In this document: positions 53,110 to 62,106 of the stretch, piece by piece
Layout: each line of letters opens with the position of its first letter
Position numbering within the stretch: the first letter of the stretch is position 1
From: Luteolibacter pohnpeiensis
Lineage (GTDB): Bacteria > Verrucomicrobiota > Verrucomicrobiia > Verrucomicrobiales > Akkermansiaceae
Direction of reading: 5' to 3'
DNA: 64,000 nucleotides
Assembly: GCF_016595435.1 (NCBI RefSeq)
Contig: NZ_JAENIJ010000006.1
Span: forward strand, 62,001 to 126,000
Notes under the pieces: model-generated
The model's database searches: none
Seen by the model: the letters and a program-made list of their open reading frames with translations, nothing else
Told to the model about the DNA's origin: nothing
Translations under genes and position numbers: made by a program

Positions 53110-56100
53110 ATGGCAGTCATGAAGACGAAAACGATTTTCCTCTGCCTGTTTGCGATCGGAATTCCCGGCATGGCCCTAGCGGATGAGCTGCCCTTGAAGG
53201 ATTTGTTGCGCGATGGGCTTTACTCGGAAGAAGTCAAACGCGATCCGGAAGCCGCAGCAGCTCAGTATCAGGAACTGCTCGACCGCTACTCGGCGCAGCG
53301 CGAGGTCGCAGCTGCCGCGTTGTTTCGCTTGGCGGAAGTTCGCCGCAAGCAGGATCGCAAGGACGAGGCGATGGCGCTCTATCAGAAGTTGCTGAGGGAA
53401 TTTCCGGGGGCGGAAATGGAAAGCAAGCTGGCCCGTGAAAATCTGCTCGCCTTGGGTGGAAAGTTGCCGGAGATCACCGCGCCCGGTGCTGATGAAGAAT
53501 TGCAGGAACTTGCCCGGCTCGAAGCTCTCAAGAAAACCGCACCGGATATCCTGTTGGATCCTGAAACTTTGAATACAGCGGCAGCGAATAATTGGTTGCG
53601 GGTAGTGAATTATCTCATCAAGGAAGGAAATCGTCCAGAGGCTGGGAACGCGTTGGTCTCTGCAGTTCAGAAGGGATATCTCGAAATCGTAAAGCGGCTA
53701 CTGTCAGATGATCCAAAGTATCCGGAAGAAACTCGCGCAATGGCGATGCAGTCGGCAATCGCTGATGATCGTTCTGCCGTTTTTCGGGAATTGTTAGACC
53801 ACGGCTTTGGCTCAGTCAGTTTGTCGATGGATAATTATAAAACACCAGTGCTGACGTATGCACTACTGAATGGAAAAAAGCAGGTTGCGGAGTTCTTGAT
53901 CGAATCAGGGGTGGATTTGAACGAACAATGCATAAAACTAAATAGGGAAAACGACTCACGAATAACTGGTGGGCCTCTTCATCAAATGATTTCAAATGGC
54001 AAGTTTTCAGACGCAATCTGGTTACTGGAAAAAGGAGCGGATCCCAATCTGCAAGATTCTGAATATGGCCAGACTCCGCTACAGCTGGCCGCGAGGTCAA
54101 AAATGGCCGGAGCCGTCGATGTAATGGCTCGCTTGATCGGAGCTGGCGCGGATGTGAATTACGTGAGCGAGATCGTAGATGCAAAATCTGACGAACCGAA
54201 TAAGTCTCCACTGGTGATGGCGATTCATTCCAAATATGATGTGGTTCGGAAAGTCCGTCTTCTCATCGATAAAGGTGCGGATCTGAATCATCAGCAGGAA
54301 GCAATCGAAGCTGCGGTGCAATGGCTGGATGATGAAAGGGTAATTCTTGAGCTCCTTGGCATTTTCGACGGCTTGAAATTTCGCAACGTCCTTAGTCAAG
54401 CGGTCACGGATGGTCATGCTGAAGTGATCAAAATTTTACTGAAGCGCAATGCAAACGAGCCTGGGGCAGTTGGCTTTCAGCAGGGCCTGCTTAGTGGTGC
54501 ATGCCAAACATCGAACGTATCTTCCGTTCGCGCGCTACTCGAGTCTGGAGTCAATCCTAACGGGTCCAACTATCTTCAGCGCTTGGTGGAAGATAGTTAT
54601 AGTAGAAACTCCAATTCGGCCAAAGCGTTTGAGTGCGTCAGGATTCTTGCCGAATATGGTGCCGAACCATCGGATGAATGGATCAACAAGGGGTTTGAGG
54701 CGCCGAGTGTTTCGGTAGATGGATTGAAGTTGAGGTCGTTCTTGTTAGATCAATTCGTGATCCCCAGATCGACATCATCGAATGAGATACGTCTTGTCGT
54801 CGAAACGATGGAAAAATTGGAAATTATTAATTTGGGGGAGCAAAATTTTCAAGGCTCTCAAGTCAACCTAATGAGATGGTTGGTGAGGCATCCGAATCAT
54901 CAGTATCTCTATCATGGCGGCAACGATTTTGCGGGGCCAACCTGGGAAATCTGGAGTCGTGATGATCAGGGGAGTTTGAGCAAGCGGGGGTTGGATCTAA
55001 CGAAGCTGGATAAGGATTTGAATCTAAGAACTGGTGAAGTGCTCGTCGCTCGATCTTTCACTTCTGAACCGACAACTCGAAGTTATGACCACAAATATTT
55101 ACCCATTGATCAATCCATCCTGCAAAACTTTGAAAGTCAAATTCAGTTTCCGATCACGGTGGAGATGAATGGTGATTCAAAGCAAATGGTCGTCAGTGGA
55201 ACCCGGATCGTCTTTGATCCGACCAAAAATGAACTGCCCCTTATGCCGGTTGGAAAATTGATGGATTTGCTGATTCAACCTGCCGGATTAAATCCATCAG
55301 GCGGCAGCAATGTAACGATTTCGAGAAACGGTGTGCCGGATGTTCAACTGAGTTACCCATCTGAAGCGGCATCCGGATTCAATCTTGAGCCGGGTGATCG
55401 GGTGAAGCTTGAACGCTCGGCTGAAAATCTCGAGGCGTTCAAAAAAGTGATCGACATGAGTTTGACGTTGGAGGTCGAAGGTTATCCGTATCGACGAGAA
55501 TTCGAGGTCAGCCCGAGTTCCAAATCGCCGACCTTGATCCAGGCACTGATCGACACCCAAGTGCCGAATTCCCTCGGTTGGCTTGAGTTGAAATCGATCA
55601 AGGAGCTGACGGTCGAGAATCGAGCTCTTCTCCGATCCAAACTCACCGGTTCGACATTGTTGCCGCATCCGGATTTATCGAACATTCGGATATTGCGGAA
55701 AAAAGAAGACGGTAGCCGGGAGACACTTCACATCGATCTCACCCAGGCAGTCGCGGCTTCAGGTGACGGCACATCGAGCGACGAAGCGCGCAAGTTTGAC
55801 GTGCCGCTTTTACCAACCGATACGATCGTGCTGCAGCTGAAGAAAGATGATTTGGACAAACCGTGGACTGGTTTTTCAAAGGAAGAAGAGCGATTTTTCG
55901 CACAAGCCCTTGCTGGGTCGGTGAAAGTTACTCGTCCCAGTGGTGTGATGGACACCGTCGTGCTTGATTACCATCAGCCCAGATATGTCGAATCGGAGGG
56001 CGAAATGCTGCCGCTTCCTCCAGAGCAAGGGACGGCTTCGATGCGCGCCTCATTGTTGATTGATGAAGGGGTTATGGAGTTGATCATCAGCGGTCAAAGG

Positions 56101-56217
56101 TCGAAACCCAATGATACACATCTAACGAGCGGAGACGAAGTGAACACTGTGGATTCCTATCATGGGGACCGACGCCAACCTCGTCCTCGTCCAGTTCTTC
56201 CTCCCCCCTCCAACTGA
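53110..56217 (+). CDS. Large exported protein with TPR, ankyrin and SLBB-like regions
   Basis: 1,035 residues. The signal peptide covers about residues 1-25 ('FLCLFAIGIPGMALAD'). A TPR-like region at about 45-115 ('ALFRLAEVRRKQDRKDEAMALYQKLLREFPGAE') is followed by ankyrin repeats from about 155 to 520 ('ENDSRITGGPLHQMISNGKFSDAIWLLEKGADPNLQDSEYGQTPLQLAAR' in pieces). The last 400 residues have two or more strand-rich blocks ending in 'LLPTDTIVLQ' and 'ILRKKEDGSRETLHIDL', similar to the SLBB beta-grasp domains of polysaccharide export proteins. It ends in a Pro-rich tail. Its stop is 12 bases before the histidine kinase ATG, which suggests that it could feed a signal to that kinase. Confidence 0.75.
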   Translation: MAVMKTKTIFLCLFAIGIPGMALADELPLKDLLRDGLYSEEVKRDPEAAAAQYQELLDRYSAQREVAAAALFRLAEVRRKQDRKDEAMALYQKLLREFPGAEMESKLARENLLALGGKLPEITAPGADEELQELARLEALKKTAPDILLDPETLNTAAANNWLRVVNYLIKEGNRPEAGNALVSAVQKGYLEIVKRLLSDDPKYPEETRAMAMQSAIADDRSAVFRELLDHGFGSVSLSMDNYKTPVLTYALLNGKKQVAEFLIESGVDLNEQCIKLNRENDSRITGGPLHQMISNGKFSDAIWLLEKGADPNLQDSEYGQTPLQLAARSKMAGAVDVMARLIGAGADVNYVSEIVDAKSDEPNKSPLVMAIHSKYDVVRKVRLLIDKGADLNHQQEAIEAAVQWLDDERVILELLGIFDGLKFRNVLSQAVTDGHAEVIKILLKRNANEPGAVGFQQGLLSGACQTSNVSSVRALLESGVNPNGSNYLQRLVEDSYSRNSNSAKAFECVRILAEYGAEPSDEWINKGFEAPSVSVDGLKLRSFLLDQFVIPRSTSSNEIRLVVETMEKLEIINLGEQNFQGSQVNLMRWLVRHPNHQYLYHGGNDFAGPTWEIWSRDDQGSLSKRGLDLTKLDKDLNLRTGEVLVARSFTSEPTTRSYDHKYLPIDQSILQNFESQIQFPITVEMNGDSKQMVVSGTRIVFDPTKNELPLMPVGKLMDLLIQPAGLNPSGGSNVTISRNGVPDVQLSYPSEAASGFNLEPGDRVKLERSAENLEAFKKVIDMSLTLEVEGYPYRREFEVSPSSKSPTLIQALIDTQVPNSLGWLELKSIKELTVENRALLRSKLTGSTLLPHPDLSNIRILRKKEDGSRETLHIDLTQAVAASGDGTSSDEARKFDVPLLPTDTIVLQLKKDDLDKPWTGFSKEEERFFAQALAGSVKVTRPSGVMDTVVLDYHQPRYVESEGEMLPLPPEQGTASMRASLLIDEGVMELIISGQRSKPNDTHLTSGDEVNTVDSYHGDRRQPRPRPVLPPPSN

Positions 56218-56228
56218 TCTTGGTAAAA

Positions 56229-57824
56229 ATGTTCATGCTCTCCAGCCGTTCATCGACATTCCTGTCTGCGGTCGTGCTGATTCCGCTGCTGGTGCTTGGC
56301 GTGTTGGCATGGCTGGGGACGCGGGCGCAGGTGCGTGCAGCGTGGTCGGCGGCGCGGGACGAGGCGAAACTTTCTGGTGCGGTGGTGGCGAATCTGATCA
56401 ACCGAGAACTGGCGACAAGTGTTGAAGAGGTGCCGTTGTTCCCGGATCCGCCGGTTCCTGGGACGGGAACCGAAGTGGATAGCGATGACCTGGATGAGTT
56501 GCGAAGATTGCGCGACGATTCAGATGCCGGGATTTCGCCATCCGGTTTGCCGCGTCGGGTGCTGGCCGCGTTTCGGGTGTTCGAGATGACGCAAAGCGAT
56601 GCGGATCGAGATCGCTTGCTGATCGTCGCCACCCAAGAGTCGCCATCGATTTTGACGCCGGTGGTTTTGGAGAAAACAGCGGCCTCGCAGGAACTGCAGC
56701 AACGATGGCAGCAAGGCGAGCACGCTCGTGCCGTGTTTCATCGACATCCGGAATTGCCTGCCGAGGGCGCATGGATTTTCGATCAGGGAGAGATATGGTG
56801 GTTAAGGAAAAGCGACGATGGGCTGAGCATGATCCATCCCGCACGCATTCAGCAGATCATCCGCGAAGCAAAGCGACGTTTGCCGACATGGGCAGAGTTG
56901 CGGATTCCTGGTGTTGCGAAGAGCGGTAAGGGTGAAGTGATGGAGCGTGCGGCGTTGGATTTTCCGGGCGAACGAGTGATGGAAATTGTCGCAGTTCGGC
57001 CGGAACTTTTTCAGGCAGCTGCACGCGAGCAGGCGCGGTGGACGATGGGGTTGTTAGGTTTTGCCGTGCTGATTTCAGCCGGTGGATTGTGGCTGATCCA
57101 GCGGACGATGGAACGCGAGCGTCGCTTGAACGCGATGAAAAGCGATTTCGTAGCGAGCGTTTCGCATGAGCTGCGGGCGCCGGTTGCCTCGATCCGGCTG
57201 ATGGCGGATACATTGAAAGCGGGAAAAATCGAGTCACAGACGGTGCGGGAATTCCATGAGTTGATCTCGCGCGAAGGTGCCCGGCTTTCGGCATTGATCG
57301 AAAACGTGTTGGATTTCGCACGGATCGAACAGGGTCGCAAAGAGTGGGATTTCGAGCCGACGGATCTGGTCGGTTTGGTCGATGAAACGGTGGATTTGAT
57401 GGTGCCTTTGGGAGAGGAAAAGCAGGTGAGTTTGGTATTTCAAAAACCTGCCAAAGCGTTGATGGCGCATGTCGATTCCGGGGCGATTCGCCAGGTGTTG
57501 GTGAATTTGTTAGACAATGCGATTAAGTTTTCACCGCAGGCGGGCGAGGTGCGAGTTTCGTTGGATCAAATGGATAGCGAATGGCGCATCGCGGTGGCGG
57601 ATGATGGGCCGGGAATTGCGGCGGCGGATCATGCCCGGATTTTCGAACGCTTTCAGAGGCTGGGGGGCGAGCTGCGGAGGGAAACCCAGGGCACAGGCAT
57701 CGGTCTGAGTTTGGTAAAAGCAATCGTCGAGGCGCACGGCGGTCGGGTGTCGCTGCGGAGCGAGCCGGGCAGGGGAAGCACGTTCACGTTGGACGTGCCT
57801 AGAGAAATGTTTTCAAAATCATGA
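56229..57824 (+). CDS. Membrane sensor histidine kinase
   Basis: 531 residues from ATG 56229. The first membrane helix lies near residues 10-27 ('LSAVVLIPLLVLGVLAWLG'), and a periplasmic sensor of about 250 residues follows without a recognised fold. The second helix is near residues 277-296 ('MGLLGFAVLISAGGLWLI'). The HisKA dimer domain follows with phospho-acceptor His313 ('VSHELRAP'), then the HATPase with N box 'NLLDNAIKFSP', G1 'DDGPGIA' and G2 'GTGIGLSLVKAIVEAHGG'. It overlaps its partner regulator by four bases, ATGA. It should phosphorylate that regulator. Confidence 0.93.
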   Translation: MFMLSSRSSTFLSAVVLIPLLVLGVLAWLGTRAQVRAAWSAARDEAKLSGAVVANLINRELATSVEEVPLFPDPPVPGTGTEVDSDDLDELRRLRDDSDAGISPSGLPRRVLAAFRVFEMTQSDADRDRLLIVATQESPSILTPVVLEKTAASQELQQRWQQGEHARAVFHRHPELPAEGAWIFDQGEIWWLRKSDDGLSMIHPARIQQIIREAKRRLPTWAELRIPGVAKSGKGEVMERAALDFPGERVMEIVAVRPELFQAAAREQARWTMGLLGFAVLISAGGLWLIQRTMERERRLNAMKSDFVASVSHELRAPVASIRLMADTLKAGKIESQTVREFHELISREGARLSALIENVLDFARIEQGRKEWDFEPTDLVGLVDETVDLMVPLGEEKQVSLVFQKPAKALMAHVDSGAIRQVLVNLLDNAIKFSPQAGEVRVSLDQMDSEWRIAVADDGPGIAAADHARIFERFQRLGGELRRETQGTGIGLSLVKAIVEAHGGRVSLRSEPGRGSTFTLDVPREMFSKS

Positions 57825-58498
57825 GACTGTTGGTCATCGAGGACGAATTGCCGATGCGGACCGCGCTGGTTCGCACGTTGGAGGCGGAGGGGTATCGGGT
57901 GCGCGATGCTGCGGACGGGATCGCCGGGCTGGAGCTCGCCTGCACGGAGAGCTTTGATCTGATTTTGTTAGATGTGATGATGCCCGGCCTCGATGGCTTC
58001 GCTGTTTGCAAGGCGATGCGCGATCGCGGGCGCGAGATGCCGGTGTTGATGCTCACGGCAAAGGGGCTGATCGATGATCGGGTGGCGGGTCTTGATAGCG
58101 GAGCGGACGACTATTTAATGAAGCCGTTCAGCTTACGCGAGCTGCTGGCCCGGGTGCGGGCTTTGCTGCGGCGCGGCGAAAAAGAGAAGCAGGTGCCGGA
58201 TTTGCTCTGGCTCGGGGCTGCGGAAATCGATTTCCACCGGGGCGTTGTCCAGCGGGCTGGGAACGAGGTGTCGCTCTCGGAAAAGGAAATCGGCATGCTG
58301 CGGCTGCTCGTGGCACATGCGGGAAAACCGGTGGCACGGGAGAAATTTCTCGATGTCGTTTGGGGCTACAACGCGTTTCCAAGCACTCGGACGATCGATA
58401 ATTTCGTAGCGGCATTGCGCGCGAAACTGGAGGCCGATCCGTCTGCACCCCAGCATTTGCTGACGGTTCGCGGCGTGGGATACCGCTTGGATGTGTAG
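57821..58498 (+). CDS. OmpR-family response regulator
   Basis: 225 residues. The receiver domain has Asp51 in 'ILLDVMMPG', the acidic cluster 'IEDE' and Lys101 in 'YLMKPFSL'. A winged-helix Trans_reg_C domain covers about residues 125-225 ('VSLSEKEIGMLRLLVAHAGKPVAREKFLDVVWGYNAFPSTRTIDNFVAALRAKLE' in pieces, ending 'VRGVGYRLDV'). It is a DNA-binding regulator paired with the overlapping kinase. Target genes are unknown. Confidence 0.95.
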   Translation: MRLLVIEDELPMRTALVRTLEAEGYRVRDAADGIAGLELACTESFDLILLDVMMPGLDGFAVCKAMRDRGREMPVLMLTAKGLIDDRVAGLDSGADDYLMKPFSLRELLARVRALLRRGEKEKQVPDLLWLGAAEIDFHRGVVQRAGNEVSLSEKEIGMLRLLVAHAGKPVAREKFLDVVWGYNAFPSTRTIDNFVAALRAKLEADPSAPQHLLTVRGVGYRLDV

Positions 58499-58686
58499 GC
58501 GATGGCGGCGTTTCAGGCATAGCCGAATAAAATGGATTTTGCTGTCTGATGGCAAAATCAAGAGGGCGGCTCAGACTGCTGTATGCGGGGGGAATCGATC
58601 TGGATGAATCCATCTCAGTTTCACGGGATGGATCGAATCACCTAATCGGGTTGACTAAGGGCCGTGACTTGCGGAGGTTGCTGGCG

Positions 58687-59877
58687 ATGAAAATCACAAT
58701 TCTGGCGTTGTGTGGCTTGTTGGCGGGAATGGCGCATGGGCGTGAGTGGATGAGCAGTGACCGGAAATTCATCGAGGCCGAATACGTGAAATTGGACGGT
58801 GATGTGGTGGTCCTGAAGATGGGCAAAAAGGAAGTGCGGCTGCCGATGGAGCGACTTTCAGAGGTCGATCAGCAATGGGTGCTGGAGCAGGATGGAAATC
58901 AAAATGCGAAGCCAAAGATCAAGAAGCAGGTGCAAGCCAGTTTGCCGACCACAGCGGACTTTGATGCACCGGTGCCACGCCAGGTTGGCCCGCCGGCGGA
59001 TGTAACGATCGAGACAGTCAAGGAAGATGCCGATGCAAACGAGTATGTCTATGAGTCGAACCGGTTCGAGTTCCACTGCAACCGCAGGCTGACGTCCCGT
59101 TTGATTGAAGGATTTGCGAAGCTTTATGAAGCCACCTACGACGCAGTGCAGGCGATGCCTTGGGGGGCGACCCTGGACCCGCGGAATCCGAGTGGCAAAT
59201 TTGTCGTGAAACTGTTTACGGAAGAAGCGGATTTCCTGGCAGCGGGAGGCATTAAAGGTTCGGCGGGAACCGCCACTGGGGCAGTTTCACTGGCGCAGCT
59301 TCGCTTTCTCGGCGTCAAGGACACCGGCAGCCGGCTGATTTTGGAAGACATCAGTGACAACGCAACAGTGGTCCACGAACTCACCCACTCGCTGAGAAAT
59401 GAAGCGGATCATGGGCTGCCAACCTGGGCGGTGGAGGGATTTGCCGAATACATTGCTTCGGCGCCCTACCAACGCAGCGGTCGGTTTGATTTCGATCACC
59501 GTCTGAAGGTGGCGGCTCAGTATTCCAACGGCAAAAACGGAGCCAGTGGAGGGGTCTTCAAGCTGCCGATGCGATTGGAAAAATTTTTGGGAGCTAGCCG
59601 ATCCGAATTTTACAAAGACGAAAACGGAGGACTGGGCAAAGGGGCAGGGATCAATTACGCGATGAGCGTCCTGCTAATGACTTATTTTTGGCACGCGGAC
59701 AAAGGAAAGGATCAGTTTCCATCGGTCGGAGGACCGGTTCGTGCTTGGCTGCAGGCGATTAAAAACGGAAAATCCGAAAGAGAGGCCCGCCCGCTTTTGT
59801 TGGACGGACGGACCTACGAAGAAGTCGAGAAATCCTTTGTTGAGGCTTATCGCGGCGACATCAAACTGGAGTTCTGA
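58687..59877 (+). CDS. Exported SHD1-domain protein with HExxH zincin domain
   Basis: 396 residues from ATG 58687, where the signal peptide 'ITILALCGLLAGMAHG' begins. Residues of about 20-65 resemble SHD1 ('REWMSSDRKFIEAEYVKLDGDVVVLKMGKKEVRLPMERLSEVDQQWV' in pieces), a small SH3-like fold frequent in Verrucomicrobia and Planctomycetes. The rest resembles peptidase MA/DUF1570-like gluzincins: zinc-binding His230-Glu231-x-x-His234 ('VVHELTHSL') followed by the third ligand in 'WAVEGFAEYIA'. It is probably an extracytoplasmic metallopeptidase; activity is inferred from the motif. Confidence 0.8.
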   Translation: MKITILALCGLLAGMAHGREWMSSDRKFIEAEYVKLDGDVVVLKMGKKEVRLPMERLSEVDQQWVLEQDGNQNAKPKIKKQVQASLPTTADFDAPVPRQVGPPADVTIETVKEDADANEYVYESNRFEFHCNRRLTSRLIEGFAKLYEATYDAVQAMPWGATLDPRNPSGKFVVKLFTEEADFLAAGGIKGSAGTATGAVSLAQLRFLGVKDTGSRLILEDISDNATVVHELTHSLRNEADHGLPTWAVEGFAEYIASAPYQRSGRFDFDHRLKVAAQYSNGKNGASGGVFKLPMRLEKFLGASRSEFYKDENGGLGKGAGINYAMSVLLMTYFWHADKGKDQFPSVGGPVRAWLQAIKNGKSEREARPLLLDGRTYEEVEKSFVEAYRGDIKLEF

Positions 59878-59895
59878 TGCTGCAGCGGGAGGGGC

Positions 59896-61287
59896 TCACG
59901 CCAGCTCCATGGCTTTGAGGAGGAAGTGGTGAACCTCGAAGTTGTGAATGAAGGCCGGGAAATGATGGCTTCCCGGGCCATACGCGCAGAATTCGATCAT
60001 GTCGCCGGTGTGATCGCCGCTGGTCCATTGAATCCCGTGGTGTGCTCCAAATAGCGGGGCGACATCACCACTTTTCAGCCCTTGCGCGCGCTTGATTTCG
60101 TCCTTGGTCAAATCCAGGCCAGTCTCTTTCAACAGGAAATCGTGCAAGGGCGGCCCGCTCAGGCCCGCGCCCTTGCCGCGCATCCACTCCAGCGAGTGCT
60201 TGAATTGCTCGACCCGTTCAAAGCAGGCGGTAGTGCCACTGTAAATGCCGGGTGCCATTTTCTGATCCGGACTGGAATTCATTCCGTTGAGCTGGATTCC
60301 GCCCGTTCCGTGGTCAGTGGTGATGATGAGCAGGGTGTCGTCGTGCTTCGAAACATAGTCGAGCATCGCTCCGATGGCATGGTCGAAGTCGATCTGTTCG
60401 TGAATGCTGCCGACGGCATCGTTACCGTGGCCGCAATGATCGATTCGGGCACCTTCGACCATCAGGAACCAGCGGTCTTTTGAAATCGCATCCAGCTTTT
60501 TCACTGCAAACTCGGCCATTTCCTTCAGCGTCGGGCGTTTTTGGGTTTCGGTTTCGCTGGCTTCGCGATCGATCGCATAAGGCATGTATCCATCGGCAAA
60601 GGTGCCGAGCACCGGTGCCTTCGATGATGCATTGGCCTGCATCAGATCGTCCCGGTACTTGAATTGCTCGTAGCCGGCGGCCGCGTATTTTGCGCGCAGA
60701 TCGTCGGGGAAAAATTTGCGGCCACCGCCGAGCAATACCGCCACTTCGCGATCGAGATATTGGCGGGCGATTTCCGCTTCGTTGCTGCGGTCGGCTACGT
60801 TCGCGGCGAAGCCCGCTGGCGTGGCGTGGGTGATGGTGGCGGTGCTGACAAGCCCGGTCGGGATGTTCTTTTCCTTAAAAATCGCCTGCAGAGGCTTGTT
60901 GAGATTGCCCTCAGGAGAGACGTTGATTGAGCCGTTGTTGACCCGGACACCGCCGCCCCATGCGCTGGCAGCGGCAGCGGAATCTGTCACCAGGCTGTTT
61001 GCCGAAAAAGTTTCCACCAGACCACGAACGACTGGCAGATCACGATACATGCTCATCCAATGGGTCCGGCTGTCCTTGAAATGGGAAAGGTAGTGCTGCG
61101 CCAGTGAGAGCGCGCCGTGATTCATGCCGTCGCTGACCATGAAAATCACTTTTTTCGGAGCGCCGACGTTATCGACAGAGCGACGTGTCTCCTGGGCGTG
61201 GAGCGCGGACTCGGCTCCGAACAATGCGGTCGTAAGAGAAGCCGCCTTCAGGAAATTGCGGCGCGAGGTGGTGGTGGATTGGTTCAT
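59896..61287 (-). CDS. Tat-exported alkaline phosphatase (PhoA-like)
   Basis: 463 residues. The twin-arginine signal 'SRRNFLKAASLTTALFG' ends near 'ALHAQ'. The alkaline phosphatase core includes 'KVIFMVSDGMNHG' (zinc Asp), 'VTDSAAAASAWGGG' with the nucleophile Ser, 'RIDHCGHGND' and 'LLIITTDHGTGGIQ', and the final zinc His in 'WTSGDHTGDMIEF'. It should cleave phosphate monoesters in the periplasm or outside. Tat export fits a protein folding with metal in the cytoplasm. No Pho box is visible. It is convergent with the SHD1 gene. Confidence 0.93.
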   Translation of the reverse strand: MNQSTTTSRRNFLKAASLTTALFGAESALHAQETRRSVDNVGAPKKVIFMVSDGMNHGALSLAQHYLSHFKDSRTHWMSMYRDLPVVRGLVETFSANSLVTDSAAAASAWGGGVRVNNGSINVSPEGNLNKPLQAIFKEKNIPTGLVSTATITHATPAGFAANVADRSNEAEIARQYLDREVAVLLGGGRKFFPDDLRAKYAAAGYEQFKYRDDLMQANASSKAPVLGTFADGYMPYAIDREASETETQKRPTLKEMAEFAVKKLDAISKDRWFLMVEGARIDHCGHGNDAVGSIHEQIDFDHAIGAMLDYVSKHDDTLLIITTDHGTGGIQLNGMNSSPDQKMAPGIYSGTTACFERVEQFKHSLEWMRGKGAGLSGPPLHDFLLKETGLDLTKDEIKRAQGLKSGDVAPLFGAHHGIQWTSGDHTGDMIEFCAYGPGSHHFPAFIHNFEVHHFLLKAMELA

Positions 61288-61367
61288 GGCTTTCTAGTGA
61301 ACGGGACCTTGCTTCACGAGATTTCTCGATCTGGTTGTCCCAATCAAGGGTCTAAACGAATGGTTAC

Positions 61368-61401
61368 AAAAAACCCTTTCGCCCGCAGGGAGAGAAAGGG
61401 G
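61368..61401 (-). terminator. Intrinsic terminator after redoxin gene
   Basis: On the minus strand, CCCTTTC (arms 61394-61400) pairs with GAAAGGG (61374-61380), followed by a U-run of six (61368-61373). It lies 25 bases beyond the redoxin stop. Confidence 0.8.
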
Positions 61402-61425
61402 TGGAACCTTCGGGAGCGAAAGCCT

Positions 61426-62022
61426 TCAATATTTCACGCCGCAGCCGTAGGGCTTGTTTGTGGCATTTTCGACGCTTTTGCCGCTGAGCACGGCATCCAT
61501 GGCATTCGCGAACCATTTGTCTGCCTTGTCGATGTCCTCGGTGTCCGTGGTCGGCATGGAATCGACCGCGCCGTTGTAAACCAATGTGCCTTCCTTATTG
61601 ATGATGAACAAGTGAGGTGTTGTTTTGGCGTTGTAGGCTTTGCCGACTTCACCGGATTCATCGACGATCAATTGACTGGATTTCAGGCCCTTGTCGGTCG
61701 CGACTTCGCTGAACTTTGAACCTTCCAAATAGCCGCCGTTGCCTTTGGCCGCAGAATTGATGGTCATCCATACCACATCCTTGCCGGTGTAGGTGGATTG
61801 CAGCTTCTGCATGTTGCCGCTGTCATAGTGCTTCTTCACAAACGGGCAGTCAGGATTGAACCATTCGAGAACGACGATTTTTCCTTTGCAGTCAGCGAGG
61901 GAAACTTCCTCACCTTTGGCATTTTTGGCGGTGAAAGCGGGGGCTGGTTTGCCGACTTCAGCGGCATGAAGGGTAGAGAGAGCGAGAGCTCCAAGCAGGC
62001 TTGCGAGTTTCAGTAGTTTCAT
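61426..62022 (-). CDS. Exported redoxin/TlpA-like thioredoxin-fold protein
   Basis: 198 residues from ATG 62022, where the signal peptide 'LLKLASLLGALALSTLHA' starts. The redoxin domain has 'PAPAFTAKNAKGEEVSLADCKGKIVVLEWFNPDCPFVKKHY' in pieces. The motif is Asp-Cys-Pro-Phe-Val, so only one Cys lies at the usual CxxC site. 'TPHLFIINKEGTLVYNGAVD' holds the cis-Pro region. This variant is common in AhpC/TSA-type secreted redoxins. It starts 84 bases after the DsbD-like gene ends, so the two are probably co-transcribed. Confidence 0.88.
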   Translation of the reverse strand: MKLLKLASLLGALALSTLHAAEVGKPAPAFTAKNAKGEEVSLADCKGKIVVLEWFNPDCPFVKKHYDSGNMQKLQSTYTGKDVVWMTINSAAKGNGGYLEGSKFSEVATDKGLKSSQLIVDESGEVGKAYNAKTTPHLFIINKEGTLVYNGAVDSMPTTDTEDIDKADKWFANAMDAVLSGKSVENATNKPYGCGVKY

Positions 62023-62106
62023 GGATTTGTGATTCGGGATGAAAGAGCACATGAAGTGCAAGGGAACGGAGGGATGTCCGGGAAAATTATTCCAATTATT
62101 TGAAAA

